Notes under the pieces: generated by a model
What the model was told of the DNA's origin: nothing
Databases searched by the model: none
What the model saw: only the letters and a program-made list of their open reading frames with translations
In this document: positions 36,741 to 47,692 of the stretch, piece by piece
Position numbering within the stretch: the first letter of the stretch is position 1
Layout of the letters: each line of letters opens with the position of its first letter
Source of the DNA: Zoroaster sp. YZ-2022
Lineage: Eukaryota; Echinodermata; Asteroidea; Forcipulatida; Zoroasteridae
Assembly: GCA_029582265.1 (NCBI GenBank)
Contig: CM055823.1
Location: 8,778,821-8,842,820, forward strand
Reading direction: 5' to 3'
DNA length: 64,000 bases
Translations under genes and position numbers: made by a program

Positions 36741-37261
36741 CGATCGGTGGGGCACAGGGGCATGTCCCACTCCTCTCTTTTTGAAGTGGGGACAGTATAT
36801 CAATGGCCCCCACACTTTTTGGATTTCCCATAAATAATTACACAATATGGAGGCCTAGCAACCCTGACTACTGAGGAGTATGCTACAGAAATCTTCATAT
36901 GATACGCAGCAGCTTCGCACTCACACAGAGGCAGATCTACAGTCTTGGACAGACTTATTGGGACATCGGAACAAGAATCGACCACCCCTATTACCCTAAC
37001 AGTGGGTGTCGATTGCTTCGGGATAGATGAACTTGCATCCTTCACCCCTTTTTTATTAACAAATTTATGTGTTTCCCCAACTCCCACTTTTTTGGGATAG
37101 CCCATATAAAAAATGCTCTGAAAAATAATGAGATCTAAACCCCAAGGCCAAACAAAAAGTCTCCAGTTTCTGGTCATCGGGCAGCTTCAAAATCGGTGCA
37201 TGACGTGTTTTTTTTTTGTTTTTTTTTTCCAACAGGGAAATGCGTGATATAGATGTGTATA
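36741..37261. other. Spacer; weak exon candidate
   Basis: The minus-strand stretch near 37000-37040 reads VKDASSSIPKQSTPTV between AG and GT dinucleotides, in the style of the tail exons, but its phases do not match. I do not call it. Confidence 0.25.
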
Positions 37262-37708
37262 TGACATAAAACACAATAAAGGGGGCCACTTTCCTACCGT
37301 CACGTTAGCAGTTTTTCTAATGGTTGTAATTTTTTTTTAAATATCTGAAACCACCCAAAAAGAATTTTAACATTTGAATAGATATGCCTGCTTATCCTAA
37401 AGATAATTTGAGTTGATTATTGCTATTACTTTTTTACTTACCCTAAAATTTCCATGAACAAATGGACGGAAAAGTGAGGTAACTTTTTCCGTCCAATTTT
37501 TATGGAAATTTGAGGGTAAAAAAATAAATAAAAAAATGAAAAAATAAAATAAATCAACTCAAATTAGTTCTAGTATAAGCCTGCATGTCCATTCACATGT
37601 TGAAACACTTTTTGGTCGGTTTCAGGTACTTAAAAATAAATAACAACCATTGAAAAAACTGCTAACGTGATGGATGCAAAGTGGCCCCCTTTATTGTGTT
37701 TTATGTCA
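37262..37708. mobile_element. Mariner-like foldback MITE (447 bp)
   Basis: Ends TGACATAAAACACAATAAAG and its complement, flanked by TA (37260-37261 and 37709-37710). Inverted similarity continues inward for much of the element (GCTAACGTGA/TCACGTTAGC, AACTCAAATT/AATTTGAGTT), with the centre around 37455-37505 (GGACGGAAAA..TTTTCCGTCC). No ORF. Confidence 0.9.
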
Positions 37709-37953
37709 TATGCTGTGACTAAATGTCCCATATACAAAGTATGGTGGATAAGAGACCCTCACAAATCAGGCAATCCCCTATGTGAACAAGTCATTTCAAA
37801 CACAGCATGGCAGAATTACAGCATTTGGGCTGCAACTGGGCTATAGGGCAATGCGTTTCTGAATGTGGTAACCGAATATTCAGTTTTTTCGATACACATA
37901 GATTCAGATTTCATCTTTGCTATCAAACAAATATTTCAAAGTATATACTTTAC

Positions 37954-38222
37954 CCGATATTGTCCGTTGTTTAGAGCGTACATCAGGATCCTGTGTGACT
38001 GACTGGCCCGATGTTGTCTGCTGTTTAGGTCGTACATCAGGATCCTGTGTGACTGACTGGCCCGATGTTGTCCTCTGTTTAGGTTGTACATCTTGTGTAA
38101 CTGACTGGCCCGATGTTGTCTGCTGTTTAGGTTGTACATCAGGATCCTGTGTGACTGACTGGCCCAATGTTGTGCGACTGATTGGCTAGGTGAATGATGG
38201 ATCTGCAATGTTTCTGGATGAT
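37954..38222 (-). CDS. Tail exon A2 with 54-bp (18-residue) repeats
   Basis: Acceptor TTCTTTAG| before 38222 and donor CGG|GTAAAG at 37954/37953. The donor and following intron match those of the exon at 60119-60181 (GTAAAG.., TTTGAAAT.TTTGTTTGATA). The inner part is four tandem repeats of 54 bp, one short by 6. Two frames are open through the repeats: GQSVTQDPDVQPKQQTTS, which ends in phase 1 like its 60-kb relative, and ASQSHRILMYNLNSRQHR, which enters in the expected phase 1. The length is 269 nt, not a multiple of three, so the exon appears shifted relative to its relative and may be damaged. The Ser/Thr/Gln-rich frame is the more likely original. Confidence 0.5.
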
Positions 38223-38344
38223 CTAAAGAATAATGTAATATACATTCTTAAGTAATTATAACCAGACTTGAAAAGATGAAAAGGCGCCATACATGTAGAC
38301 CATATAAAAAAATACTCTTAGGAAATTCTGAACCCTACGGAGTA

Positions 38345-38430
38345 GGATACAGTTGTTATTGACATAGCCGTACTCTGCAAAATCTGTGGTGTTCAAATAA
38401 CACCAATGATATCAACTTTATTCTTTCATG
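38345..38430. repeat. Interspersed repeat shared with 60.24 kb
   Basis: AGGATACAGTTGTTATTG, CCGTACTCTGCAAAA and ACTTTATTCTTTCAT are shared with 60238-60330. Both lie upstream (minus-strand sense) of the related exons at 38.0 and 60.15 kb, so this is part of the duplicated intron. A shorter related piece is at 39280-39330. Confidence 0.65.
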
Positions 38431-38721
38431 GGGTTCATATTGAGTGAAACCAGAAGCCTTATTACCTACATGAAGTGTACCACTCTTGTCTGGGAGACTT
38501 ACCTGGCATGTGAGAGACATGTATCTCATCCACACCTTAGCAATTAGTGCATTCTCCCCACAGCTAATGGTTCTCCCACATCTCATTGAAGATTGCGTCT
38601 AGTTCTCTAGGAACTACATGTAGCTTCACATGGAAACGTCTGTCCGATGATGTCCCACGGTAGGCCGGGCAGGGGAAGAAAAGCCTGTAACCAAGCTTGT
38701 TGTGCATGCGCGCTTTTGGAG

Positions 38722-39262
38722 TACAATGCCGTGGTATGGATTACAGCAGACTAGCACACTTCATGTAGGTACATGGACTGGGTTATGGAAGGCTAGCACA
38801 CTTCATATAGGTACATGGACTGGGTTATGGCAGGCTAGCACACTTCATGTAGGTACATGGACTGGGTTATGGCAGGCTGGCACACTTCATATAGGTACAT
38901 GGACTGGGTTATGGAAGGCTGGCACACATCATGGCCTGTACATATGGACTGGGTTATGGCAGGCTGGCACACGTCATGTAGGTACATGGACTGGGTTATG
39001 GCAGGCTGGCACACTTATGGCAGGCTGGCACACTTCATGTAGGTACATGGACTGGGTTATGGCAGACTGGCACACTTCATGTAGGTACATGGACTGGGTT
39101 ATGGCAGGCTGGCACACGTCATGTAGGCACATGGACTGGGTTATGGCAGGCTGCCACACTTCATGTACATGTAGGTACATGGACTGGGTTATGGCAGGCT
39201 GGCACACTTCATGGAGGTACATGGACTGGGTTATGGCAGGCTGGCACACTTCATGTAGGTAC
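38722..39262. repeat. 42-bp minisatellite, about 13 copies
   Basis: Unit ACATGGACTGGGTTATGGCA followed by GGCTGGCACACTTCATGTAG and GT. A few units are shortened or extended (39015 and 39166). The unit length is 14 codons, so both strands give open repeats; no splice sites support coding. Confidence 0.95.
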
Positions 39263-39459
39263 AATATCAATGTTGCCCTAGTCATACTCTACAAAAATTG
39301 TGGTGTTATAATAACACCAATGGCATCAACATTATTTTGATGGTGAGACCCCTTTATGTTTCAAAGTACTTAGAATCTGCACTATTTTCATACTTGGATA
39401 CAAGTAAATTGACAAAGATAGCCACAGCGTGATCAGGGTCTATTACCATGAATACATAC

Positions 39460-39545
39460 CTGATGATTTGTCTTTGCTTGGGATACCATCCATCCTTCGC
39501 ATTGAGCTCAAACAACGCAACCCAAAGACGACAGCGTCATAAAAC
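39460..39545 (-). CDS. Tail exon A1, joins to the membrane exon phase
   Basis: Acceptor TTTGTCTCAG| before 39545 and donor TCAG|GTATGT at 39460/39459. The 86-nt exon begins with the third base of a codon (phase 2) and ends in phase 1. It encodes FYDAVVFGLRCLSSMRRMD followed by GIPSKDKSS. Entry phase 2 is the phase in which the membrane exon at 61892-62031 ends, and exit phase 1 fits the tail exons. It is therefore placed between membrane exon and tail in this gene family. The corresponding exon of the right-hand copy would lie in gap 2. It has no recognised domain. Confidence 0.5.
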
Positions 39546-39589
39546 CTGAGACAAATAAGATATGTTTGGAGTGAACAAAGGAACCTGCA

Positions 39590-39985
39590 ACCTCAGCTCT
39601 GGGTTACCGTACCGGCACTCTACCAACTGAGCCATCTATAGCCCTATGTTGGCAGTCTCAGCTCTGGGTTACCAACTGAGCCATCTATAGCCCTACATGT
39701 ATGTTGGCGGTCTCAGCTCTGGGTTACCGTACCGACACTCTACCAACTGAGCCATCTATAGCCCTATGTTGGCAGTCTCAGCTCTGGGTTAACCGTACCG
39801 GCACTCTACCAACTGAGCCATCTATAGCCCTATGTTGGCGGTCTCAGCTCTGGGTTACCGTACCGGCACTCTACCAACTGAGCCATCTGTAGCCCTATGT
39901 TGGCGGTCTCAGCTATGGATTAATGAGCCATCTATAGCCCTACGTTGGCAGTCTCAGTTCTGGGTTACCATACCGGCACTCTACC
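39590..39985 (-). repeat. Tandem repeat of about 62 bp containing a tRNA-like A box
   Basis: Six to seven units. On the minus strand each carries GATGGCTCAGTTGGTAGAGT, a near-consensus pol III A box, followed by GCCGGTACGGTAACCCAGAG. A single B-box-like stretch (GGTTGCAGGTTC, complement of 39579-39590) sits at one end. It looks like the head of a tRNA-derived SINE that was tandemly amplified. Confidence 0.8.
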
Positions 39986-40199
39986 AACTAATGGGGGCAT
40001 AGTCATAAGTCATAAATCCAATGACGGTACATGTCATGTAGCCAGGGATCACGCTGCAGGGATCATGTTAGGATGCAACCTGGAAAGTGGCAGTCTGAGG
40101 AGTTAATTGACTTCTAACTCACAGATTGTCACTCACTTATTTATAGCATCATGACCAAAGTCCCGAACATGACCAAAGTCCCGACCCTTGGGCAACAAA

Positions 40200-43100
40200 A
40201 AAGGTACCAAATCCCCATTAACCCTATTAGGCCTGGGGGGTCACAATGTGTACCAAATCCCCAGCGGCGGCACCAGACCTGTTAAACTGGGGGCAGGGGG
40301 GGGGGGGGCAAGAGTAGCGCCGCTGCTGCAAATCCCCATTAACCCTATCAGGCCTGGGGGTCACAATATGTACCAAATCCCCATTAACCCTATCAGGCCT
40401 GGGGGAGGGGGTCACAATATGTACCAAATCCCCATTAACCCTATCAGTCCTGGGGGGGGGGGGGTCACAATGTGTACTAAATCCCCATTAACCCTATCAG
40501 GCCTGGGGGTCACAATGTGTACCAAATCCCCATTAACCCTATCAGGCCTGGGGGAGGGGGTCACAATGTGTACCAAATCCCCATTAACCCTATCAGGCCT
40601 GGGGAGGGGGAGGGGTCACAATGTGTACCAAATCCCCATTAACCCTATCAGGCCTGGGGTGGGGGGTCACAATGTGTACCCAATCCCCATTAACCCTATC
40701 AGGCCTGGGGGTCACAATGTGTACCAAATCCTCATTAACCCTATCAGGCCTGGGGGGTCACAATGTGTACCCAATCCCCATTAACCCTATCAGGCCTGGG
40801 GGTGGTCACAATGTGTACCAAATCCCCATTAACCCTATCAGGCCTGGGGGGTCACAATGTGTACCCAATCCCCATTAACCCTATCAGGCCTAGGGGTGGT
40901 CACAATGTGTACCAAATCCCCATTAACCCTATCAGGCCTGGGGGGTCACAATGTGTACCAAATCCCCATTAATCCTATCAGGCCTGGGGGGTCACAATGT
41001 GTACCCAATCCCCATTAACCCTATCAGGCCTGGGGGGTCACAATGTGTACCCAATCCCCATTAACCCTATCAGGCCTGGGGGTGGTCACAATGTGTACCA
41101 AATCCCCATTAATCCTATCAGGCCTGGGGGGTCACAATGTGTACCCAATCCCCATTAACCCTATCAGGCCTGGGGGGTCACAATGTGTACCCAATCCCCA
41201 TTAACCCTATCAGGCCTGGGGGGTCACAATGTGTACCCAATCCCCATTAACCCTATCAGGCCTGGGGGTGGTCACAATGTGTACCAAATCCCCATTAACC
41301 CTATCAGGCCTGGGGGGTCACATTGTGTACCAAATCCCCGCAAGAGTAGCGCCGCTGCTGCAAATCCCCATTAACCCTATCAGGCCTGGGGGTCACAATA
41401 TGTACCAAATCCCCATTAACCCTATCAGTCCTGGGGGCTCACAATGTGTACTAAATCCCCATTAACCCTATCAGGCCTGGGGGTCACAATGTGTACCAAA
41501 TCCCATTAACCCTATCAGGCGGCCTGGGAGGGGTCACAATGTGTACTAAATCCCATTAACCCTATCAGGCCTGGGGGTCAATGTGTACCAAATCCCCATT
41601 AACCCTATCAGGCCTGGGGAGGGGTCACAATGTGTACCAAATCCCCATTAACCCTATCAGGCCTGGGGGTCACAATGTGTACCAAATCCCCATTAACCCT
41701 ATCAGGCGGCCTGGGGAGGGGGGAGTCACAATGTGTACCAAATCCCCATTAACCCTATCAGGCCTGGGGTGGTCACAATGTGTACTAAATCCCCATTAAC
41801 CCTATCAGGCCTGGGGGGGGGGGTCACAATGTGTACCAAATCCCCATTAACCCTATCAGGCCTGGGGGAGGGGGGTCACAATGTGTACCCAATCCCCATT
41901 AACCCTATCAGGCCTGGGGGAGGAGGGTCACAATGTATACCAAATCCTCATTAACCCTATCAGGAGGCCTGGGGAGGGGGGTCACAATGTGTACCAAATC
42001 CCCATTAACCCTATCAGGCCTGGGGTGGTCACAATGTGTACTAAATCCCCATTAACCCTATCAGGCCTGGGGGGGGGGGTCACAATGTGTACCAAATCCC
42101 CATTAACCCTATCAGGCCTGGGGTGGTCACAATGTGTACTAAATCTCCATTAACCCTATCAGGCCTGGGGGGTCACAATGTGTACCAAATCCCCATTAAC
42201 CCTATCAGGCCTGCTGGGAGTCACAATGTGTACCAAATCCCCATTAACCCTATCAGGCCTGGGGGGTCACAATGTGTACTCAATCCCCATTAACCCTATC
42301 AGGCCTGGGGGGTCACAATGTGTACCAAATCCCCATTAACCCTATCAGGCCTGGGGGTTACAATGTGTACCAAATCCCCATTAACCCTATCAGGCCTGGG
42401 GGTCACAATGTGTACCAAATCCCCATTAACCCTATCAGGCCTGGGGGTCACAATGTGTACCCAATCCCCATTAACCCTATCAGGCCTGGGGGTGGTCACA
42501 ATGTGTACCAAATCCCCATTAACCCTATCAGGCCTGGGGGGTCACAATGTGTACCAAATCCCCGCAAGAGTAGCGCCGCTGCTGCAAATCCCCATTAACC
42601 CTATCAGTCCTGGGGGGGGGGTCACAATGTGTACTAAATCCCCATTAACCCTATCAGGCCTGGGGGTCACAATGTGTACCAAATCCCCATTAACCCTATC
42701 AGGCCTGGGGGAGGGGGTCACAATGTGTACCAAATCCCCATTAACCCTATCAGGCCTGGGGGTCACAATGTGTACCAAATCCCCATTAACCCTATCAGGC
42801 GGCCTGGGGAGGGGGGAGTCACAATGTGTACCAAATCCCCATTAACCCTATCAGGCCTGGGGTGGTCACAATGTGTACCAAATCCCCATTAACCCTATCA
42901 GGCCTGGGGGGGGGGGGTCACAATGTGTACCCAATCCCCATTAACCCTATCAGGCCTGGGGGAGGGGGGTCACAAAGTGTACCAAATCCTCATTAACCCT
43001 ATCAGGCGGCCTGGGGAGGGGGATTCACAATGTGTACCAAATCCCCATTAACCCTATCAGGCCTGGGGTGGTCACAATGTGTACTAAATCCCCATTAACC

Positions 43101-46100
43101 CTATCAGGCCTGGGGCAGGGGGGGTCACAATGTGTACCAAATCTCCCATTAACCCTATCAGGCCTGGGGGGTCACAATGTGTACCCAATCCCCATTAACC
43201 CTATCAGGCCTGGGGGGTCACAATGTGTACCCAATCCCCATTAACCCTATCAGGCCTGGGGGTGGTCACAATGTGTACCAAATCCCCATTAACCCTATCC
43301 AGGCCTGGCGGGGAGGTGGGGGTCACAATGTGTACCAAATCCCCATTAACCCTATCAGGCCTGGGGGGTCACAATGTGTACCCAATCCCCATTAACCCAG
43401 GCCTGGGGGGTCACAATGTGTACCCAATCCCCATTAACCCTATCAGGCCTGGGGGTGGTCACAATGTGTACCAAATCCCCATTAACCCTATCAGGCCTGG
43501 CGGGGGGAGGTGGGGGTCACAATGTGTACCAAATCCCCATTAACCCTATCAGGCCTGGGGGGTCACAATGTGTACCCAATCCCCATTAACCCTATCAGGC
43601 CTGGGGGGTCACAATGTGTACCCAATCCCCATTAACCCTATCAGGCCTGGGGGTGGTCACAATGTGTACCAAATCCCCATTAACCCTATCAGGCCTGGCG
43701 GGGAGGTGGGGTCACAATGTACCAAATCCCCATTAACCCTATCAGGCCTGGGGGTCACAATGTGTACCCAATCCCCATTAACCCTATCAGGCCTGGGGGG
43801 TCACAATGTGTACCCAATCCCCATTAACCCTATCAGGCCTGGGGGTGGTCACAATGTGTACCAAATCCCCATTAACCCTATCAGGCCTGGGGGGTCACAA
43901 TTAATGTGTACCCAATCCCCATTAACCCTATCAGGCCTGGGGGTGGTCACAATGTGTACCAAATCCCCATTAACCCTATCAGGCCTGGCGGGGGGAGGTG
44001 GGGGTCACAATGTGTACCAAATCCCCATTAACCCTATCAGGCCTGGGGTGGTCACAATGTGTACTAAATCCCCATTAACCCTATCAGGCCTAGGGGGGGG
44101 GGGATCACAATGTGTACCAAATCCCCATTAACCCTATCAGGCCTGGGGGGTCACAATGTGTACTCAATCCCCATTAACCCTATCAGGCCTGGGGGGTCAC
44201 AATGTGTACCCAATCCCCATTAACCCTATCAGGCCTGGGGTGGTCACAATGTGTACCAAATCCCCATTAACCCTATCAGGCCTGGGGGGTCACAATGTGT
44301 ACCATATCCCCGCAAGAGTAGCGCCGCTGCTGCAAATCCCCATTAACCCTATCAGGCCTGGGGGTCACAATATGTACCAAATCCCCATTAACCCTATCAG
44401 TCCTGGGGGGGGGGGGGGGTCACAATGTGTACTAAATCCCCATTAACCCTATCAGGCCTGGGGGTCACAATGTGTACCAAATCCCCATTAACCCTATCAG
44501 GCCTGGGGGAGGGGGTCACAATGTGTACCAAATCCCCATTAACCCTACCAGGCCTGGGGGTCACAATGTGTACCCAATCCCCATTAACCCTATCAGGCCT
44601 GGGGGAGGGGGGTCACAAAGTGTACCAAATCCTCATTAACCCTATCAGGCGGCCTGGGGAGGGGGATTCACAATGTGTACCAAATCCCCATTAACCCTAT
44701 CAGGCCTGGGGTGGTCACAATGTGTACCAAATCCCCATTAACCCTATCAGGCCTGGGGTGGTCACAATGTGTACCAAATCCCCATTAACCCTATCAGGCC
44801 TGGGGTGGTCACAATGTGTACTAAATCCCCATTAACCCTATCAGGCCTGGGGCAGGGGGGGTCACAATGTGTACCAAATCTCCCATTAACCCTATCAGGC
44901 CTGGGGGGTCACAATGTGTACCCAATCCCCATTAACTCTATCAGGCCTGGGGGGTCACAATGTGTACCCAATCCCCATTAACCCTATCAGGCCTGGGGGT
45001 GGTCACAATGTGTACCAAATCCCCATTAACCCTATCAGGCCTGGCGGGGGGAGGTGGGGGTCACAATGTGTACCAAATCCCCATTAACCCTATCAGGCCT
45101 GGGGGGTCACAATGTGTACCCAATCCCCATTAACCCTATCAGGCCTGGGGGGTCACAATGTGTACCCAATCCCATTAACCCTATCAGGCCTGGGGTGGTC
45201 ACAATGTGTACCAAATCCCCATTAACCCTATCAGGCCTGGCGGGGGGAGGTGGGGGTCACAATGTGTACCAAATCCCCATTAACCCTATCAGGCCTGGGG
45301 GGTCACAATGTGTACCCAATCCCCATTAACCCTATCAGGCCTGGGGGGTCACAATGTGTACCCAATCCCCATTAACCCTATCAGGCCTGGGGGTGGTCAC
45401 AATGTGTACCAAATCCCCATTAACCCTATCAGGCCTGGCGGGGTGAGGTGGGGGTCACAATGTGTACCAAATCCCCATTAACCCTATCAGGCCTGGGGTC
45501 ACAATGTACCAATCCCCATTAACCCTATCAGGCCTGGGGGGTCACAATGTGTACCCAATCCCCATTAACCCTATCAGGCCTGGGGGGTCACAATGTGTAC
45601 CCAATCCCCATTAACCCTATCAGGCCTGGGGGTGGTCACAATGTGTACCAAATCCCCATTAACCCTATCAGGCCTGGGGGGTCACAATTAATGTGTACCC
45701 AATCCCCATTAACCCTATCAGGCCTGGGGGTGGTCACAATGTGTACCAAATCCCCATTAACCCTATAAGGCCTGGGGGTCACAATGTGTACCAAATCCCC
45801 ATTAACCCTATCAGGCGGCCTGGGGAGGGGGGGGTCACAATGTACCAAATCCCCATTAACCCTATCAGGCCTGGGGTGGTCACAATGTGTACCAAATCCC
45901 CATTAACCCTATAAGGCCTGGGGGTCACAATGTGTACCAAATCCCCATTAACCCTATCAGGCGGCCTGGGGAGGGGGGGGTCACAATGTGTACCAAATCC
46001 CCATTAACCCTATAAGGCCTGGGGGTCACAATGTGTACCAAATCCCCATTAACCCTATCAGGCGGCCTGGGGAGGGGGGGGTCACAATGTGTACCAAATC

Positions 46101-46315
46101 CCCATTAACCCTATCAGGCCTGGGGTGGTCACAATGTGTACCAAATCCCCATTAACCCTATAAGGCCTGGGGGTCACAATGTGTACCAAATCCCCATTAA
46201 CCCTATCAGGCGGCCTGGGGAGGGGGGGGTCACAATGTGTACCAAATCCCCATTAACCCTATCAGGCCTGCTGTGAGTCACAATGTGTACCAAATCTCCA
46301 TTAACCCTATCAGGC
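40200..46315. repeat. 6.1-kb minisatellite of about 46-bp units
   Basis: Roughly 130 copies of TCACAATGTGTACCAAATCC CCATTAACCCTATCAGGCCT plus a run of 3-13 G that varies in length. Variant units (CCCAATCC, GGCGGCCTGGGGAGG, CTGGCGGGGGGAGG) recur in the same order, showing higher-order blocks of several units that have been copied together. All ORFs (CTKSPLTLSGLG, NVYQIPINPIRPG and minus-strand PDRVNGDLVHIVTP) are by-products. A single inverted remnant (CCCAGGGCCTGATAGGGTTA) lies at 50219. Confidence 0.97.
40264..40330. mobile_element. Tiny hAT-like insertion inside the 46-bp array
   Basis: CAGCGGCGGCACCAGACCTG ... GTAGCGCCGCTGCTG is flanked by CAAATCCC on both sides, an 8-bp duplication of the array unit itself. 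Shortened descendants (CGCAAGAGTAGCGCCGCTGC) recur near 41338, 42563 and 44311, so the insertion was copied along with the array. The left end also occurs alone at 50870. Confidence 0.75.
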
Positions 46316-47407
46316 TCCCCATGATATTTTGTATATCTCCAAAATGCTAAATTTGTCCGATCATGCTGAACTCTGATTTTTCCAAACACAACTTTCGAAC
46401 GCTGAACTGGACAACATTGAGTCATTTGACCACTTCCAATGCATTCTGGGAATCCAGTATGGCCGCCATTATGTTTAAATGACATCTTATATTTTGTCCT
46501 TTTTTTTAAAAAGATTTGTTTATAATTTTTTTGCTAAATATATAAATTTATGACATGACTTGTAGTCCTACCATGGATGTTATTGTATCTGCCTTTATTG
46601 TACGTTTCAGGTTACAAGTGCATTTTTGCATAATTTGGTACCGGATATTAGGATTTTGATCTCGATCAAATATTTGATATTCGAAGGCTGCCAATTGTAA
46701 ATTGCGCCACGTGATAAAATGAGCACGCACGAGATGGTGGGCCAAAAATGTACTAAACATAAATGTCACCCGGACTAGGATGGACTTGCAAGGTCACAAC
46801 CGAATGTAGATGTGAGGATGATTGGGGGGAGGGGGAATAATGATGGAAGCGCTAATATAAAAAAAAAGTTCAACAAAAACTTCTTTTTTTTTCTTCAAAT
46901 AAATAAAGGAAGTTATGGGAAAATACTATTTTTGACCAAAATGAGGAAAAATTTACAAAAAAAATAAAACAAAAAATAGAATAATAATGTAATTTTTGTC
47001 ACTATTCATAGCAACAATTACGACACTATTCTAAAAATAGTGAACACTGTGAATGGAAAGGCATTTGGACTAGGTTAGATAAACGTTCACCTTTTACTCT
47101 GCAAATACTGTACCATTACCAATTCACTTGAAATCACGTAAGATTTCAGACTGTCCCCAAAAATGCATAAACCCACTTAAACCCCCTTTATTCACAATCA
47201 ACATAGGGAGTACCTTTAGTGCAGGGCCAAATTTTCAACACTTTTCCCTTTTTCTGAATTTGACCTATAGTGAAATTGTATGATAAGTACTAGAAAGTTA
47301 GTGCTTGTGAAAGTGGAAAAAGTTGTTTAACCACTGATTTTACTAGATACAAATAGTAAGAGATTTACATGACCTCAATTTTTTTTTCACGAACATCTGT
47401 GATTTTA
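46316..47407. other. No recognised gene
   Basis: Unique-looking AT-rich sequence after the array. No splice-flanked exon was found here. Confidence 0.45.
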
Positions 47408-47692
47408 GGTAAAAATTGTAGCTTTGCATGGTGAGGATGATAAGTAAGACTAATTGCGGTGACACCATGTGGAATCTCAATTGAGTAGTAATTAGTTCTG
47501 AAAAGAACTGGGGGTACAACTCGACGTTTCGATCAGTATGCTCTGATCGTCCTCAGGAGACGATCAGAGCGTCCCGAGGACGATCAGAGCATACTGATCG
47601 AAACGTCGAGTTGTACCCCCAGTTCTTTTCAGAACTAATTACTAGTTACTCAATTGAGATTCCACATGGTGTCACCGCAATTAGTCTTACTT
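47408..47692. mobile_element. Palindromic hammerhead-like repeat, full copy with 13-bp target duplication
   Basis: Arms of about 110 bp mirror each other (AATTGAGTAGTAATTAGTTC / GAACTAATTACTAGTTACTC; GGGGGTACAACTCGACGTTT / AAACGTCGAGTTGTACCCCC). The centre holds GATCAGTATGCTCTGATCGT and its inverse. Flanks are a perfect 13-bp repeat ATCTGTGATTTTA (47395-47407 and 47693-47705). Only the left end carries TAGCTTTGCATGGTGAGGAT, the mirror of the situation at 17.2 kb. Little diverged, so probably young. Confidence 0.9.

Noticed and set aside
38503..38535. 33-nt micro-exon (phase 1-1) between CTAAG and GTAAGT
   Set aside because: The acceptor has almost no pyrimidine tract, and the relationship to exon B1 is out of frame.
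40188..46485. Many ORFs with NVYQIPINPIRPG or CTKSPLTLSGLG
   Set aside because: They translate the 46-bp minisatellite; variable G runs shift frame repeatedly.
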